Shown here: one piece after another, positions 19,785 through 28,607 of the stretch
Numbering within the stretch: position 1 is the stretch's first letter
Layout: the number at the start of each line of letters is the position of its first letter
Assembly (NCBI RefSeq): GCF_002941025.1
Contig: NZ_PTJS01000001.1
Coordinates: 4,030,001 to 4,094,000, forward strand
Length of the DNA: 64,000 nucleotides
Source: Streptomyces sp. QL37
GTDB lineage: Bacteria > Actinomycetota > Actinomycetes > Streptomycetales > Streptomycetaceae
Direction of reading: 5' to 3'
Notes under the pieces: model-generated
Seen by the model: the letters and a program-made list of their open reading frames with translations, nothing else
Databases searched by the model: none
What the model was told of the DNA's origin: nothing
Program-made: the position numbers and the translations under genes

Positions 19785-19833
19785 TCGCTTGTACGCACTG
19801 GACCCCACCCTCGCAGGCCCGAGGAGCCCCCAA

Positions 19834-22101
19834 ATGCAACTCGCCGCGATCATCGTGTCGCTGGTTCTGATCGTGGTCGGCGTGGCACTTTTCGCCCGCG
19901 CCCTCCTGCAGATCTACACCTTCATGCGGCTCGGCCAGAACGTGCCCGCGGGCACCCGCACCGATGAGCCCGTACAGCGCACCGTCACCGTGGCCAAGGA
20001 GTTCCTCGGCCACACCCGGATGAACCGCTGGGGCATCGTCGGTGTCGCACACTGGTTCGTGGCGGTGGGCTTCTTCTCCCTGCTGCTGACGATCGTCAAC
20101 GCCATCGGCCAGCTGTTCCAGGCCGACTGGCTGCTGCCGATCATCGGCGAGTGGGCGCCGTACAACGTCTTCGTCGAGTTCATCGGCACCATGACGGTGC
20201 TCGGCATCGTGGTCCTGATCGTGATCCGCCAGCTCAGCAGGCCGGACAGGCCGGGCCGCAAGTCCCGCTTCGCGGGCTCCAACTTCGGCCAGGCGTACTT
20301 CGTCGAGGCCGTCATCCTCATCGTCGGCGTCTGCATCTTCATGCTCCACGCCCTCGAGGGCGCCCAGCACCACGTGAGCGGCTACGAGGCGTCGTTCTTC
20401 ATCTCGTACCCGGTGGTCTCCTGGTTCGAGGGCATGGACATCTCCACGCTCCAGAACCTGACCTACTTCTTCGCCGCCCTGAAGATCGCGACCTCCTTCA
20501 TCTGGATGATCACGGTCGCGCTGAAGACCGACATGGGCGTCGCCTGGCACCGCTTCCTCGCCTTCCCGAACATCTGGTTCAAGCGCAACGCCGACGGCGC
20601 GGTCTCGCTCGGCGCGCTGCTGCCGATGACCTCGGGCGGCAAGGAGATCGACTGGGAGGACCCGGGCGAGGACGACACCTTCGGTGTCTCCCAGGTCGAG
20701 CAGTTCTCCTGGAAGGGCATCCTCGACTTCTCCACGTGCACCGAGTGCGGTCGCTGCCAGTCGCAGTGCCCCGCCTGGAACACCGGGAAGCCGCTCTCCC
20801 CGAAGCTCCTGATCATGTCCCTGCGCGACCACGCGCACGCCAAGGCGCCGTATCTGCTGGCCGGCGGCGGCAAGGACATGGAGGGCAACGAGAAGGCCAC
20901 CGAGGAGCAGCTCAAGGACGTTCCCGCGGCCGCCCTCGCGGAGGCCGAGCGCCCTCTCATCGGCACTGCCGAGGAGAACGGCGTCATCGACCCGGACGTG
21001 CTGTGGTCCTGCACCACCTGCGGTGCGTGCGTGGAGCAGTGCCCGGTCGACATCGAGCACATCGACCACATCGTCGACATGCGCCGCTACCAGGTGATGA
21101 TCGAGTCCGCGTTCCCGTCCGAGGCGGGCACGATGCTCAAGAACCTGGAGAAGAAGGGCAACCCCTGGGGGCTCGCCAAGAAGCAGCGCGTCGAGTGGAC
21201 CAAGGAGGTCGACTTCGAGGTCCCGATCGTCGGCAAGGACGTCGAGGACCTCAGCGAGATCGACTACCTGTACTGGGTCGGCTGCGCGGGCGCCCTGGAG
21301 GACCGGGCCAAGAAGACGACCAAGGCCTTCGCGGAGCTCCTCCACATCGCGGGCGTCAAGTTCGCGATCATGGGCGGCGACGAGAAGTGCACCGGTGACT
21401 CGGCCCGCCGCCTCGGCAACGAGCCGCTGTTCCAGCAGCTCGGCCAGGAGAACGTCGCGATGCTGAACATGGCGTTCGGCGAGGACGACGAGGACGACTC
21501 CACCAAGAAGGCGAAGTCGGCGAAGAAGATCGTCGCGACCTGCCCGCACTGCTTCAACACCATCGCCAACGAGTACCCGCAGCTCGGCGGCGAGTACGAG
21601 GTCATCCACCACACCCAGCTGCTCCAGCACCTGGTGGACGAGGGCAAGCTGATCCCGGTGACGCCGGTCGAGGGTCTGATCACGTATCACGACCCCTGCT
21701 ACCTGGGCCGCCACAACAAGATCTACACGCCTCCGCGCGAGATCATCGCGAAGGTCCCGGGTCTGCGGAACGAGGAGATGCACCGCCACAAGGAGCGCGG
21801 CTTCTGCTGCGGCGCCGGCGGTGCCCGGATGTGGATGGAGGAGCGGATCGGCAAGCGCATCAACAACGAGCGCGTCGACGAAGCCCTCTCCCTCAACCCG
21901 GACATCGTCTCCACCGCCTGCCCGTTCTGCCTCGTCATGCTGACCGACTCGGTCAACGGCAAGAAGAACGACGGCAAGGCCAAGGAGTCGGTGCAGGTCG
22001 TCGACGTGTCCCAGCTGCTCCTCGAGTCGGTGAAGACACCCGCCGACCCGGCGGGCGACGCGGAGACGGCCGACCAGCCGGAACCGGAACCCGTCCAGTA
22101 G
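19834..22101 (+). CDS. Membrane Fe-S oxidoreductase, EtfD/heterodisulfide reductase-like
   Basis: 755 residues from ATG 19834, preceded by GAGGAG. N-terminal NarI-like domain with about six transmembrane helices (residues 5-240). Next are two 4Fe-4S motifs, CTECGRCQSQCP near residue 302 and CTTCGACVEQCP near 393. Two CCG-type domains follow (GCAGALEDRAKK...; DPCYLGRHNKIY; GFCCGAGGARMW). This arrangement matches mycobacterial EtfD (Rv0338c), which passes electrons from electron-transfer flavoprotein to menaquinone during fatty-acid oxidation. The same role here is inferred from architecture. Monocistronic, with a terminator following. Confidence 0.85.
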   Translation: MQLAAIIVSLVLIVVGVALFARALLQIYTFMRLGQNVPAGTRTDEPVQRTVTVAKEFLGHTRMNRWGIVGVAHWFVAVGFFSLLLTIVNAIGQLFQADWLLPIIGEWAPYNVFVEFIGTMTVLGIVVLIVIRQLSRPDRPGRKSRFAGSNFGQAYFVEAVILIVGVCIFMLHALEGAQHHVSGYEASFFISYPVVSWFEGMDISTLQNLTYFFAALKIATSFIWMITVALKTDMGVAWHRFLAFPNIWFKRNADGAVSLGALLPMTSGGKEIDWEDPGEDDTFGVSQVEQFSWKGILDFSTCTECGRCQSQCPAWNTGKPLSPKLLIMSLRDHAHAKAPYLLAGGGKDMEGNEKATEEQLKDVPAAALAEAERPLIGTAEENGVIDPDVLWSCTTCGACVEQCPVDIEHIDHIVDMRRYQVMIESAFPSEAGTMLKNLEKKGNPWGLAKKQRVEWTKEVDFEVPIVGKDVEDLSEIDYLYWVGCAGALEDRAKKTTKAFAELLHIAGVKFAIMGGDEKCTGDSARRLGNEPLFQQLGQENVAMLNMAFGEDDEDDSTKKAKSAKKIVATCPHCFNTIANEYPQLGGEYEVIHHTQLLQHLVDEGKLIPVTPVEGLITYHDPCYLGRHNKIYTPPREIIAKVPGLRNEEMHRHKERGFCCGAGGARMWMEERIGKRINNERVDEALSLNPDIVSTACPFCLVMLTDSVNGKKNDGKAKESVQVVDVSQLLLESVKTPADPAGDAETADQPEPEPVQ

Positions 22102-22119
22102 CTGTCTCCCTCCACGGAA

Positions 22120-22154
22120 GCGGCCGGACCTGCCTCGGGGGCAGGACCGGCCGC
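22120..22154 (+). terminator. Terminator after the Fe-S reductase
   Basis: GCGGCCGGACCTGC (22120-22133) pairs with GCAGGACCGGCCGC (22141-22154) with one mismatch and a 7-base loop. Confidence 0.7.
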
Positions 22155-22304
22155 TCCGGCCGTTCCAGGGGGTGCTGCCGGGCCGCCCAGGGGTGGCACT
22201 ATCCCCCCAGGGTTCCCCTAGGGGATGTCACAGCTAGGCCGCAATGGGACCCGTGTTCCCCCGGCTCTCACACCGCACCCGTACGGACCAGGTACGTTCG
22301 ATGT

Positions 22305-23231
22305 GTGGCTGGATTCAGGATCGGACGCGGCCGGGACAACCGCACACCGCAACAACACCCGCAGCAGCAGCAGCCGTACGGCACGCAGGCGTCACCGCCG
22401 CCGTACGGCGGGCAGTCGTGGCCCCCGGCAGGAGGCAACGGCGCACCGTACGGAGGCCCCCAGGGCGCCCCGTACGGCGGCGGGCACGGCGGCAACGGAC
22501 ACGGGGGTGGGCACGGGCACGCAGGCGGGCACGGCGAACCGGAGTACTTCGGCGATCCGTACCAACAGCCCTCGCAGCAGGACCCGTATGCCAACGCCCC
22601 GGGGCACACCCAGGCGTTCAGCATCAACGAGGACCCGTACGGCGACGGCAACACCTACCAGGCCGGCCAGGCCCCCGCACAGCCCTCGGGGCCCAGGCTC
22701 CACTGGAAGCAGCTCCTGAGCGGCATCGTGATGCGGCCGGGACCGACGTTCTGGCAGATGCGCGACTACCCCGTCTGGGGCACCGCGATCGTCGTCACGT
22801 TCGTCTACGGCCTGCTCGCGCTCTTCGGCTTCGACCAGGCCCGCGACGAGGCGATCCACGCGGAGGTCTCCACGGCCGCCCCGTACGTGATCTTCACGGG
22901 CGTCGGCTTCGTCATCGGCGGACTCGTCCTCGGCGCGGTCACGCACACCCTGGCCCGCCAGCTGGGCGGCACGGGCTCCTGGCAGCCGACCGTGGGCCTG
23001 TCGATGCTGATCATGTCGATCACGGACGCACCCCGCCTGATCTTCGCCCTGTTCCTCGGCGGCGAGAACTCCCTGGTCCAGATCCTCGGCTGGATCACCT
23101 GGCTGGCCGCCGGAGCGCTGTTCACCTCGATGGTGAGCAAGTCGCACGACCTGCCGTGGCCGAAGGCGCTGGGCGCCTCCGCGATCCAGCTGATCGCGCT
23201 GCTCTCGATCATCAAGCTCGGCACGATCTGA
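22305..23231 (+). CDS. Yip1 family membrane protein with Gln/Gly/His-rich head
   Basis: 308 residues from GTG 22305 (reads VAGFRIGRGRDN). Residues 1-125 are low complexity: poly-Gln, repeated PYGG and GGHGHAGG-like segments, many His. Residues 130-308 form about five transmembrane helices preceded by GIVMRPGPTFWQMRDYPVWG, the Yip1/DUF1282 pattern. The function of bacterial Yip1 proteins is unsettled. The long open frame upstream of 22305 lies inside the previous gene and is not real. Ends in a strong terminator. Confidence 0.8.
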   Translation: MAGFRIGRGRDNRTPQQHPQQQQPYGTQASPPPYGGQSWPPAGGNGAPYGGPQGAPYGGGHGGNGHGGGHGHAGGHGEPEYFGDPYQQPSQQDPYANAPGHTQAFSINEDPYGDGNTYQAGQAPAQPSGPRLHWKQLLSGIVMRPGPTFWQMRDYPVWGTAIVVTFVYGLLALFGFDQARDEAIHAEVSTAAPYVIFTGVGFVIGGLVLGAVTHTLARQLGGTGSWQPTVGLSMLIMSITDAPRLIFALFLGGENSLVQILGWITWLAAGALFTSMVSKSHDLPWPKALGASAIQLIALLSIIKLGTI

Positions 23232-23242
23232 TCCGGCACGCA

Positions 23243-23277
23243 GGAAGGGCCCCGGTGCGACGCACCGGGGCCCTTCC
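23243..23277. terminator. Bidirectional terminator, 17-bp perfect stem
   Basis: GGAAGGGCCCCGGTGCG and its exact complement flank a single A. It lies between the convergent Yip1-like and phosphoribosyltransferase genes. Confidence 0.9.
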
Positions 23278-23302
23278 CATGTCTGTCCTGTGTGGGGTGA
23301 GC

Positions 23303-23803
23303 CTAGGAGTCGAGAATCTGGCCCTCACGACGCACGACGGGCTTCTCGACGCTCCACGGGAAGTTGATCCACTGATCGGTCTTCTTCCACACGTACTCGC
23401 ATTTCACGAGCGAATGCGGCTTCTCGTAGATGACGGCGCTGCGCACCTCGGCCACATGATCGATGCAGAAGTCGCGGACCAGCTTCAGCGTCTTTCCGGT
23501 GTCGGCGACATCGTCGGCGATGAGCACCTTCTTCTGCGTGAAGTCGATGGCGTTGGGGACGGGCGCCAACATCACCGGCATCTCCAGGGTGGTCCCGACC
23601 CCGGTGTAGAACTCGACGTTCACCAGATGAATGTTCTTGCAGTCCAGGGCGTACGCCAGACCGCCCGCGACGAAGACCCCGCCCCGCGCGATGCTCAGCA
23701 CGACATCAGGCTCGTAACCGTCGTCGGCCACCGCCTGGGCCAGCTCACGTACGGCGTGTCCGAAGACTTCGTACGTCAGATTCTCCCGCACTTCACCAGC
23801 CAT
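23303..23803 (-). CDS. Purine-type phosphoribosyltransferase
   Basis: 166 residues. The PRPP-binding motif VLIADDVADTGKTL and the preceding SIARGGVFVAGGLAYAL loop define a type I phosphoribosyltransferase of the Gpt/xanthine group. It starts 6 bp after dcd on the same strand, forming a nucleotide-metabolism unit. The base accepted (xanthine, guanine or hypoxanthine) is not decided by sequence. Confidence 0.87.
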   Translation of the reverse strand: MAGEVRENLTYEVFGHAVRELAQAVADDGYEPDVVLSIARGGVFVAGGLAYALDCKNIHLVNVEFYTGVGTTLEMPVMLAPVPNAIDFTQKKVLIADDVADTGKTLKLVRDFCIDHVAEVRSAVIYEKPHSLVKCEYVWKKTDQWINFPWSVEKPVVRREGQILDS

Positions 23804-23809
23804 GCCGTA

Positions 23810-24385
23810 TCACACCTGAGTCCGATGGAAATTCATGAAAGAACGCGAGGCGGTCGGCCCTCGCTGGCCCTGATAACGCGATCCGTAACGCTCGGAACCG
23901 TACGGGAATTCGGAGGACGACGTCAGCCGGAACATACACAGCTGCCCGATCTTCATTCCCGGCCAGAGCTTTATCGGCAACGTCGCCAGATTCGACAGCT
24001 CCAGGGTCACATGCCCCGAGAAACCGGGGTCGATGAAACCGGCCGTGGAATGCGTCACCAGCCCGAGCCGGCCCAGCGAACTCTTCCCCTCCAGCCGCGA
24101 CGCCAGATCGTCGGGGAGCGAGATGACCTCGTAGGTCGACGCCAGTACGAACTCCCCGGGGTGGAGGATGAACGCCTCGTCACCCTCCGGCTCGACCTGA
24201 CGGGTCAGGTCCACCTGCTCGACGGCGGGATCGATATGCGGATAGCGGTGGTTCTCGAACACCCGGAAGTAGCGGTCCAGCCGCACATCGATGCTCGAGG
24301 GCTGCACCATCGAAGCGTCGAACGGGTCAATGCGAACCCGCCCGGCGTCGATCTCGGCCCGGAGGTCCTTATCTGAGAGAAGCAC
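23810..24385 (-). CDS. dcd: dCTP deaminase
   Basis: 191 residues from GTG 24385 (reads [12 protein letters not shown]). Contains the conserved [20 protein letters not shown]-terminus and the active-site block [21 protein letters not shown], whose Glu is the catalytic base. It converts dCTP to dUTP, the main route to thymidylate precursors in actinobacteria; a bifunctional dCTP deaminase/dUTPase activity is possible. Length is standard. Confidence 0.95.
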   Translation of the reverse strand: MLLSDKDLRAEIDAGRVRIDPFDASMVQPSSIDVRLDRYFRVFENHRYPHIDPAVEQVDLTRQVEPEGDEAFILHPGEFVLASTYEVISLPDDLASRLEGKSSLGRLGLVTHSTAGFIDPGFSGHVTLELSNLATLPIKLWPGMKIGQLCMFRLTSSSEFPYGSERYGSRYQGQRGPTASRSFMNFHRTQV

Positions 24386-24465
24386 GCACCGAGGATACGC
24401 AGAACGCGCGAGCCGACCCCAACCGGACCGCCCCGCGCGTGCCTGCCTCCGACCTCTGCCGCCCG

Positions 24466-24639
24466 CTAACGCTCCTCGAACACCACGGGAACCGCCTGCC
24501 GCAACCGCGCACAGCGCGGGCAGCGGATGAGCCGCCCGGGCCCGATCCGCCCGGACCCGAGCTGCTGCATCGGGAACGACGAGGTAGCAAAAACGTGCCC
24601 TTCGGCACAGCGGACGACGGTGCGCTCCATCGACTCCAT
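24466..24639 (-). CDS. Small zinc-ribbon-like protein
   Basis: 57 residues from ATG 24639, with GAAGGGA 6 bp upstream. [20 protein letters not shown] then [20 protein letters not shown]: one CxxxH and one CPRC pair, a minimal zinc knuckle. I recall similar short proteins near dcd in Streptomyces, of unknown function. It lies 80 bp upstream of dcd on the same strand. Confidence 0.65.
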   Translation of the reverse strand: MESMERTVVRCAEGHVFATSSFPMQQLGSGRIGPGRLIRCPRCARLRQAVPVVFEER

Positions 24640-24862
24640 CAAGTCCCTTCCCCAACCAGCCTTGGACGAGACCGCCACATTAGGGGATGAACAGGACGCC
24701 ACTCCAGGCGGCACTCCGCCTGCGTACGCTACGCCCCCAACTCCCCTCACCCACACCCGCATCCACCCTGCGGAACGACACGGAGACCCCGCGGCGAATA
24801 CGCCGGGGGCCTGCGATGGGGTACAGTGTGGGACGATGCACAGCCGATCATCGGCGCGCCTC

Positions 24863-24936
24863 GCGGGTGTAGTTTAATGGTAGAACATGAGCTTCCCAAG
24901 CTCAGAGCGCGAGTTCGATTCTCGTCACCCGCTCCA
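24863..24936 (+). tRNA. tRNA-Gly (anticodon CCC)
   Basis: GCGGGTG acceptor arm (24863-24869) pairs with CACCCGC (24926-24932). The anticodon loop is TTCCCAA with stem GAGC/GCTC, and the T-loop is TTCGATT. CCA is encoded at 24934-24936. Its 3' half is repeated at 29468-29494 and 34391-34423, the signature of an integration target. Confidence 0.97.
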
Positions 24937-24939
24937 TGA
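24905..24939 (+). other. attL-like site within tRNA-Gly
   Basis: The 3' part of the tRNA plus TGA. GAGCGCGAGTTCGATT (24905-24920) and GCTCCATGA (24931-24939) recur at 34391-34406 and 34415-34423. They bracket about 9.5 kb of accessory genes, as expected when an element integrates into a tRNA gene and restores its 3' end. Confidence 0.65.
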
Positions 24940-24942
24940 TGA

Positions 24943-24971
24943 AGGCCCAGGTCGATGACCTGGGCCTGTTT
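24943..24971 (+). terminator. tRNA-Gly terminator
   Basis: AGGCCCAGGTC-GAT-GACCTGGGCCT followed by GTTTT; an 11-bp perfect stem with a T-tract. Confidence 0.9.
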
Positions 24972-25202
24972 TCATGTCCGCGACGCGCTGGAGTGGAGCG
25001 ATCCGGCCGATGCAGACCGCCGGCATCAGCCCGAGCTCATCGACCTCCCCGCTTGCTGCTGTTTGATAACTGCGCGATCCGCATTAGTGACCTGCGCGAG
25101 GCAGCTGACGACACTGACCGGACCTCATCCATCCAGGTGAAGAGAAACGATTCCGTCCGCGGGGAGGGACTATGCCGTGCGGTGAGGTGGCACGGTCCGG
25201 TC

Positions 25203-25640
25203 ATGAAGATGATCAGGACGCTGACCGCAGTTGTCGTCGGCGCCTGCCTCGCAGCCGCACCCGTGGGCGAGGCATCAGCGGCGGCGCGCTGGAACAAGAA
25301 CGTGAAGTGTGAGGAGACCGACCCCGAGGGACGGGTGATCCCAACACGTTACGGCAACGCCGATCTCGGCTGGAATCACTTCTCCGGCAAGCACAACATC
25401 AAGAAGTGTCGGGTGGTCGACGCGGCCCTGGCCGGGAAGGTCGACAAGAAGAACGGGGGCAGACTCGAGTACTACGGGGTCGCCCGCAACCAGACCAAGC
25501 TGGTCAAGATCGTGGTCATCGTCCAGTACGCGCGCCGCACGGCCGATGGCGAGTACGACGCGGGCAGGGGCAAGAAGATCGGCGTCATCACCGCCTACTG
25601 CGAGGGCATGAACAGGTGCCCGGACTGGATCAACGAGTGA
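25203..25640 (+). CDS. Secreted small cysteine-containing protein, possible toxin
   Basis: 145 residues from ATG 25203. Residues 1-28 are a signal peptide (MKMIRTLTAVVVGACLAAAP..ASA). The mature domain has four Cys (36, 69, 133, 139), enough for two disulfides. A GWNHFSGKHN segment (His 59 and His 64) is reminiscent of the GxxHixxKH stretch of several secreted RNase toxins. The mature domain is basic. Its stop overlaps the GTG of the next gene (GTGA), so the two are translated together. No family is recognised with certainty; the toxin reading is an inference from secretion, size and the coupled partner. Confidence 0.55.
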   Translation: MKMIRTLTAVVVGACLAAAPVGEASAAARWNKNVKCEETDPEGRVIPTRYGNADLGWNHFSGKHNIKKCRVVDAALAGKVDKKNGGRLEYYGVARNQTKLVKIVVIVQYARRTADGEYDAGRGKKIGVITAYCEGMNRCPDWINE

Positions 25641-26269
25641 ACGACCCCGGCGGGGAGACAGCCGAGCAGCAGGCGTACATCACGCGCTTCCTCCTCGACT
25701 ACACAGCGGTGCCCCTTGCCGGGGGGACCTTCCTCCGCGGTGTGCTGCCGGCGCGGGATGCGGTCCGGGTCGTGACCGGAGCCGCCGACGCGGTGGCACC
25801 ACACGAACTGGTCGCCTTCGAAGTCCCGTTGTCGGACGAGGACGAGGAGCCGGTGACCGCTCCACTGGTCCTTGCCTGGACGCGCACGCTCGCATCCGGC
25901 TCCTTTCCCCACACCGACGCCACCGTGATGGGCATGCCGCTGATCCCGGTGGACACCACCGTCCTCGAACCCGCCGACTCGTCCCACACGGATCAAGCGC
26001 TGCGCGTGCTGCGCACGTTGGCCTGGCCATTCGTCGAGGCCCCGCCAAGCCCAGCACTCTGCGGATTCCTCTTCACCGGACAGGACAGCATGCGTCTCTA
26101 CCTCGCAGTCGACAAGGCACACGGCCTGATCGCGGCCGACGTACAGCTCACCGGTGCCTTGACCGCACTGCTCGCCGCCCTGCCCTCACTCATCGGCGAA
26201 GAGGAACGCTGGGTGACGGACACATCCGACCCCCACTGTGTCCACGCAGTCGACCTGACCACCTGGTAA
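25637..26269 (+). CDS. Cytosolic partner protein, possible immunity protein
   Basis: 210 residues from GTG 25637, coupled to the secreted protein by a 4-bp overlap. No signal peptide or membrane segment. Acidic and mostly alpha/beta: RFLLDYTAVPLAGGTFLRGV, LVAFEVPLSDEDEEPVTAPL, MRLYLAVDKAHGLIAADVQL. I do not recognise the family. An acidic cytosolic protein directly behind a basic secreted protein is the classic layout of an effector-immunity pair, but this has not been shown. Confidence 0.55.
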   Translation: MNDPGGETAEQQAYITRFLLDYTAVPLAGGTFLRGVLPARDAVRVVTGAADAVAPHELVAFEVPLSDEDEEPVTAPLVLAWTRTLASGSFPHTDATVMGMPLIPVDTTVLEPADSSHTDQALRVLRTLAWPFVEAPPSPALCGFLFTGQDSMRLYLAVDKAHGLIAADVQLTGALTALLAALPSLIGEEERWVTDTSDPHCVHAVDLTTW

Positions 26270-26480
26270 CGAACGGCTACACCGCACCAGGGCGCCCCGA
26301 GAGCTGGCCTGCTGCGTCTGCCGCCAGCCCATCGACGCAGTCGAATACTGATGGTGACCACCCGGCGATCACCATTGGCCACACAGCCGGGCGGCGGTCG
26401 GTTAGGCCCGTCTCCTGCTCACAGGAGTGTTGCGTGCGGACCAAGCAGCTCACTGCCGGCTCTTCCTGGATGATCGACCT
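26270..26480. other. Intergenic region with possible coding remnant
   Basis: 211 bp. Around 26297-26350 a frame reads ELACCVCRQPIDAVEY then stops, and another frame continues, which could be a decayed zinc-ribbon or HNH-type reading frame. It is too short to name. Confidence 0.25.
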
Positions 26481-27227
26481 GTGAACCAGAGCCGTTCCAA
26501 CGCCGGCGCACCCCGCGAGCCCGACTTGCCGCCCTACCAGGTAGTCCTGTCGGAGACTGATTGGGGTTCGCTCGAGACGCCTTTCGGAGACGGTGAGAAC
26601 CTCCCCGAGGTCCTCACACGGCTGCTGACGCCCGACCCCAGAGCCCAGGTCAAGGCTCTGTCAGAGCTAGGTGAGATGGTCGGCCACCAGAACACCATCT
26701 ACGAAGCCACTGCCCCCGCCGCCATGTATGTCGCCGGTATCCTCACCCACCCGGCGGCTACGACCCCTCGGCCCTATCGCAACGTCCCCGTTCGCGCGGC
26801 GCTGCTGAACTGGTTGACTTCCACGGCCTACGACGCCTCCGACGAGATTGTGGGCCGCACGGAGCAGTACTCCCCTGGCTTCCTCGCCCCCGGCACCATC
26901 GTGGCGTCCTTCCGGGACCTGCGCCCGATGCTCTATCGGGCCGTCTCGCCCTTCCTCCGAGACGGCCACGAGGACGTGCGCGAAGCCGCCGTCATTGCCG
27001 CCCTCATCCTCGCTGAGCACCCCGCGCTCGCCGAGCACCGCGATCACCTCGCCGTGCACGCTCGCGCCATCCTGGACACCGGCGGCGATGCCCCCAACCG
27101 GCGTGTTGCCCGGAAGGCGCTCGAAGCGTGGGGCCACGAGGTCTCTGACCTTGAGCCTGTTGTGGAGGAGCCCTGGAACTGGGGGCCACATAGCGACGGC
27201 CTCAGCTATCTCGAACCGCCCTTCTGA
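26481..27227 (+). CDS. HEAT-like repeat protein of unknown function
   Basis: 248 residues from GTG 26481 (reads VNQSRSNAGAPREPD); an upstream start at 26427 is possible. After a polar head, residues 45-230 are amphipathic helices: LPEVLTRLLTPDPRAQVKALSEL, LRPMLYRAVSPFLRDGHEDVREAAVIAALILAEHP. The GHEDVREAAV type turn is typical of HEAT/ARM repeats. Such proteins are common in Streptomyces accessory regions, sometimes as immunity or scaffolding proteins. Stands alone in the island. Confidence 0.6.
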   Translation: MNQSRSNAGAPREPDLPPYQVVLSETDWGSLETPFGDGENLPEVLTRLLTPDPRAQVKALSELGEMVGHQNTIYEATAPAAMYVAGILTHPAATTPRPYRNVPVRAALLNWLTSTAYDASDEIVGRTEQYSPGFLAPGTIVASFRDLRPMLYRAVSPFLRDGHEDVREAAVIAALILAEHPALAEHRDHLAVHARAILDTGGDAPNRRVARKALEAWGHEVSDLEPVVEEPWNWGPHSDGLSYLEPPF

Positions 27228-27359
27228 CCGATACGCGCATGGCCCGCGGGCTTGTACTCCCAGCGCCGGAACCTGCACCCTCCGGTCGTGAAACCTTGGC
27301 CGGAACGATCGGTGCCGCCAACCCAAGACCTCTCGCGCATACTCCAGCATGCTTGACAT

Positions 27360-27608
27360 ATGTCCTCCACGACACGCATCACCGTCAGGCTCCCCAGCGA
27401 CCAGGTGGCGGAGCTCCGCAAGCTCACGGACAACGTCTCCGGCTACGTAGCGGAGGCCGTGGCTCGCCAGATCCGGCACCAGCTTCTGGGCGACGACCTT
27501 CGCCGGCATGAAGAAGAGCACGGAGGCTTCAGCGACGAGGAGCTCGCCGAGGCCCACGCGAAGATCTTCGGCGCCACCGGCTCGTCCAAGGACGCGGACG
27601 CCGCGTGA
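27360..27608 (+). CDS. RHH antitoxin, copy 1 (VapB-like)
   Basis: 82 residues from ATG 27360. A ribbon-helix-helix head TRITVRLPSDQVAELRKLTDNVSGYVAEAVARQIR is followed by an acidic tail (EEEHGGFSDEELAEAHAKI) that would bind the toxin. Its TGA overlaps the GTG of the PIN-domain gene. A close paralogue with the same upstream bases (TACTCCAGCATGCTT) is at 32977-33225. RHH antitoxins repress their own operon. Confidence 0.8.
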   Translation: MSSTTRITVRLPSDQVAELRKLTDNVSGYVAEAVARQIRHQLLGDDLRRHEEEHGGFSDEELAEAHAKIFGATGSSKDADAA

Positions 27609-28125
27609 GCGAGCGCATCGAGACCATCGTCCTGGACTCGGAAGGGCTCTCCGCCTGGATCGCGCAGGACCGCAACTTCCTCGCCATGCTTCAGGTCTTC
27701 CACGACATGGGAGCCGACCTGGTGATCGGGGCGAACACCATCGTGGAAGTAACCCGCTCCCGCACCAACACCCCCGCCTGAACTTGGCCCTGTCCCGCAT
27801 CAAGGTGGAGCCGGTCACCGAGCAGGCGGCGAAAGCAGCGGCTGAGCTCCTCAAAGGCGCCGGACTGCACGGGCACAAGTACGCCATCGACGCCACGGTC
27901 GCCGAGGTCGCACTCCGCCAGCGGAAACCCGTCGCCCTGCTGACCTCCGACAGCGACGACATGGCCAGGCTCTGCGGCAACCAGGTCCGCATCATCCCCC
28001 CCTCTGCCCAGTCGGCCCGCCCGGAGCACGCGTCGCACTGCCAGCTCTCGTGCCCCATCCGTGCCCAGCAGAGCGGACAACAGCGGTCGGATACGACTCC
28101 CAGAGACCGGGCGCCGCCCACCTGA
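27605..28125 (+). pseudogene. PIN-domain toxin, copy 1, frameshifted
   Basis: GTG 27605 overlaps the antitoxin stop. The first frame gives IETIVLDSEGLSAWI..DLVIGANTIVEVTRSRTNTPA then a stop at 27779-27781. The next frame continues RLNLALSRIKVEPV..HKYAIDATVAEVALRQ..VALLTSDSDDMARL, so all four acidic PIN positions survive but in two frames. The break lies in a run of five C at about 27771-27775, where one C seems to be missing. The C-terminus runs on into repeat block 1 from 28050. Frameshift or sequencing error cannot be told apart here. Confidence 0.72.
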
Positions 28126-28189
28126 CCAATCCGAAATCCCAGGTCAGAGCCCCTGCAACAACCTAAGATCCATCGATTCCCAAGCCCGG
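28050..28189 (+). repeat. Island repeat block 1
   Basis: Begins GTGCCCCATCCGTGCCCAGC, then GAGCGGACAACAGCGGTC, CAGGTCAGAGCC and GATTCCCAAGCCCGG. The same ordered motifs recur at 29341-29494 and 32375-32512. Block 2 ends in a tRNA-Gly fragment, so these look like the flank of an attachment site, perhaps the 3' end of an integrase gene plus attP arm; inference. Confidence 0.7.
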
Positions 28190-28259
28190 TGCTTCTTTGG
28201 TTGGGTCATCTTGGATGCGTCCGGTCGGCTTCGGTGGCCTCTCCCTGGATAATCGACGT

Positions 28260-28607
28260 ATGGCATCACAGCCCAGTCTTTCTGATCTCCGCCGTGCCAA
28301 GTTCGCCCGGCGAACGCCCGCAGCGCTCTCCGAGCTTGTCGGCCCCGAGCACGGCACGGTGCGCCTGCCACTTCACCTGGCATGGTCAGGGCTGACCATG
28401 TTCGACCTCGACCAGCCACGGCTACGGATGAGCTTTTACCGCATCGTGTTGGCCGAGGGCCAGCATGACGACCTGGTCCGGTACCTCAACCGCGGCCTCC
28501 TCGTCAGCTTGTGGCCCACACTGCGCACACTGATCAGTCGTGATGTCCGTGAAGTCTGGGAACACTCCTTCGACGAGCTGGCTCACAGCGCCCAGGCTGC
28601 TGCGTGA
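28260..28607 (+). CDS. Unknown protein coupled to an AbiEii-type nucleotidyltransferase
   Basis: 115 residues from ATG 28260 (MASQPSLSDLRRAKFARRTP). A soluble helical protein: LHLAWSGLTMFDLDQPRLRM, LNRGLLVSLWPTLRTLISRDVREVWE. No known domain recognised; it is too short for a full AbiEi. Its TGA overlaps the GTG of the nucleotidyltransferase gene, so the pair forms one module, most simply antitoxin then toxin. Confidence 0.62.
   Translation: MASQPSLSDLRRAKFARRTPAALSELVGPEHGTVRLPLHLAWSGLTMFDLDQPRLRMSFYRIVLAEGQHDDLVRYLNRGLLVSLWPTLRTLISRDVREVWEHSFDELAHSAQAAA

Noticed and set aside
21831..22304. Long N-terminal extension of the Yip1-like frame into the Fe-S reductase gene
   Set aside because: The extension overlaps the previous gene in another frame and a terminator; GTG 22305 begins the recognisable protein.
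26290..26400. Possible Cys-rich HNH-type fragment
   Set aside because: Broken by stops within 20 codons and not alignable to a family by eye.
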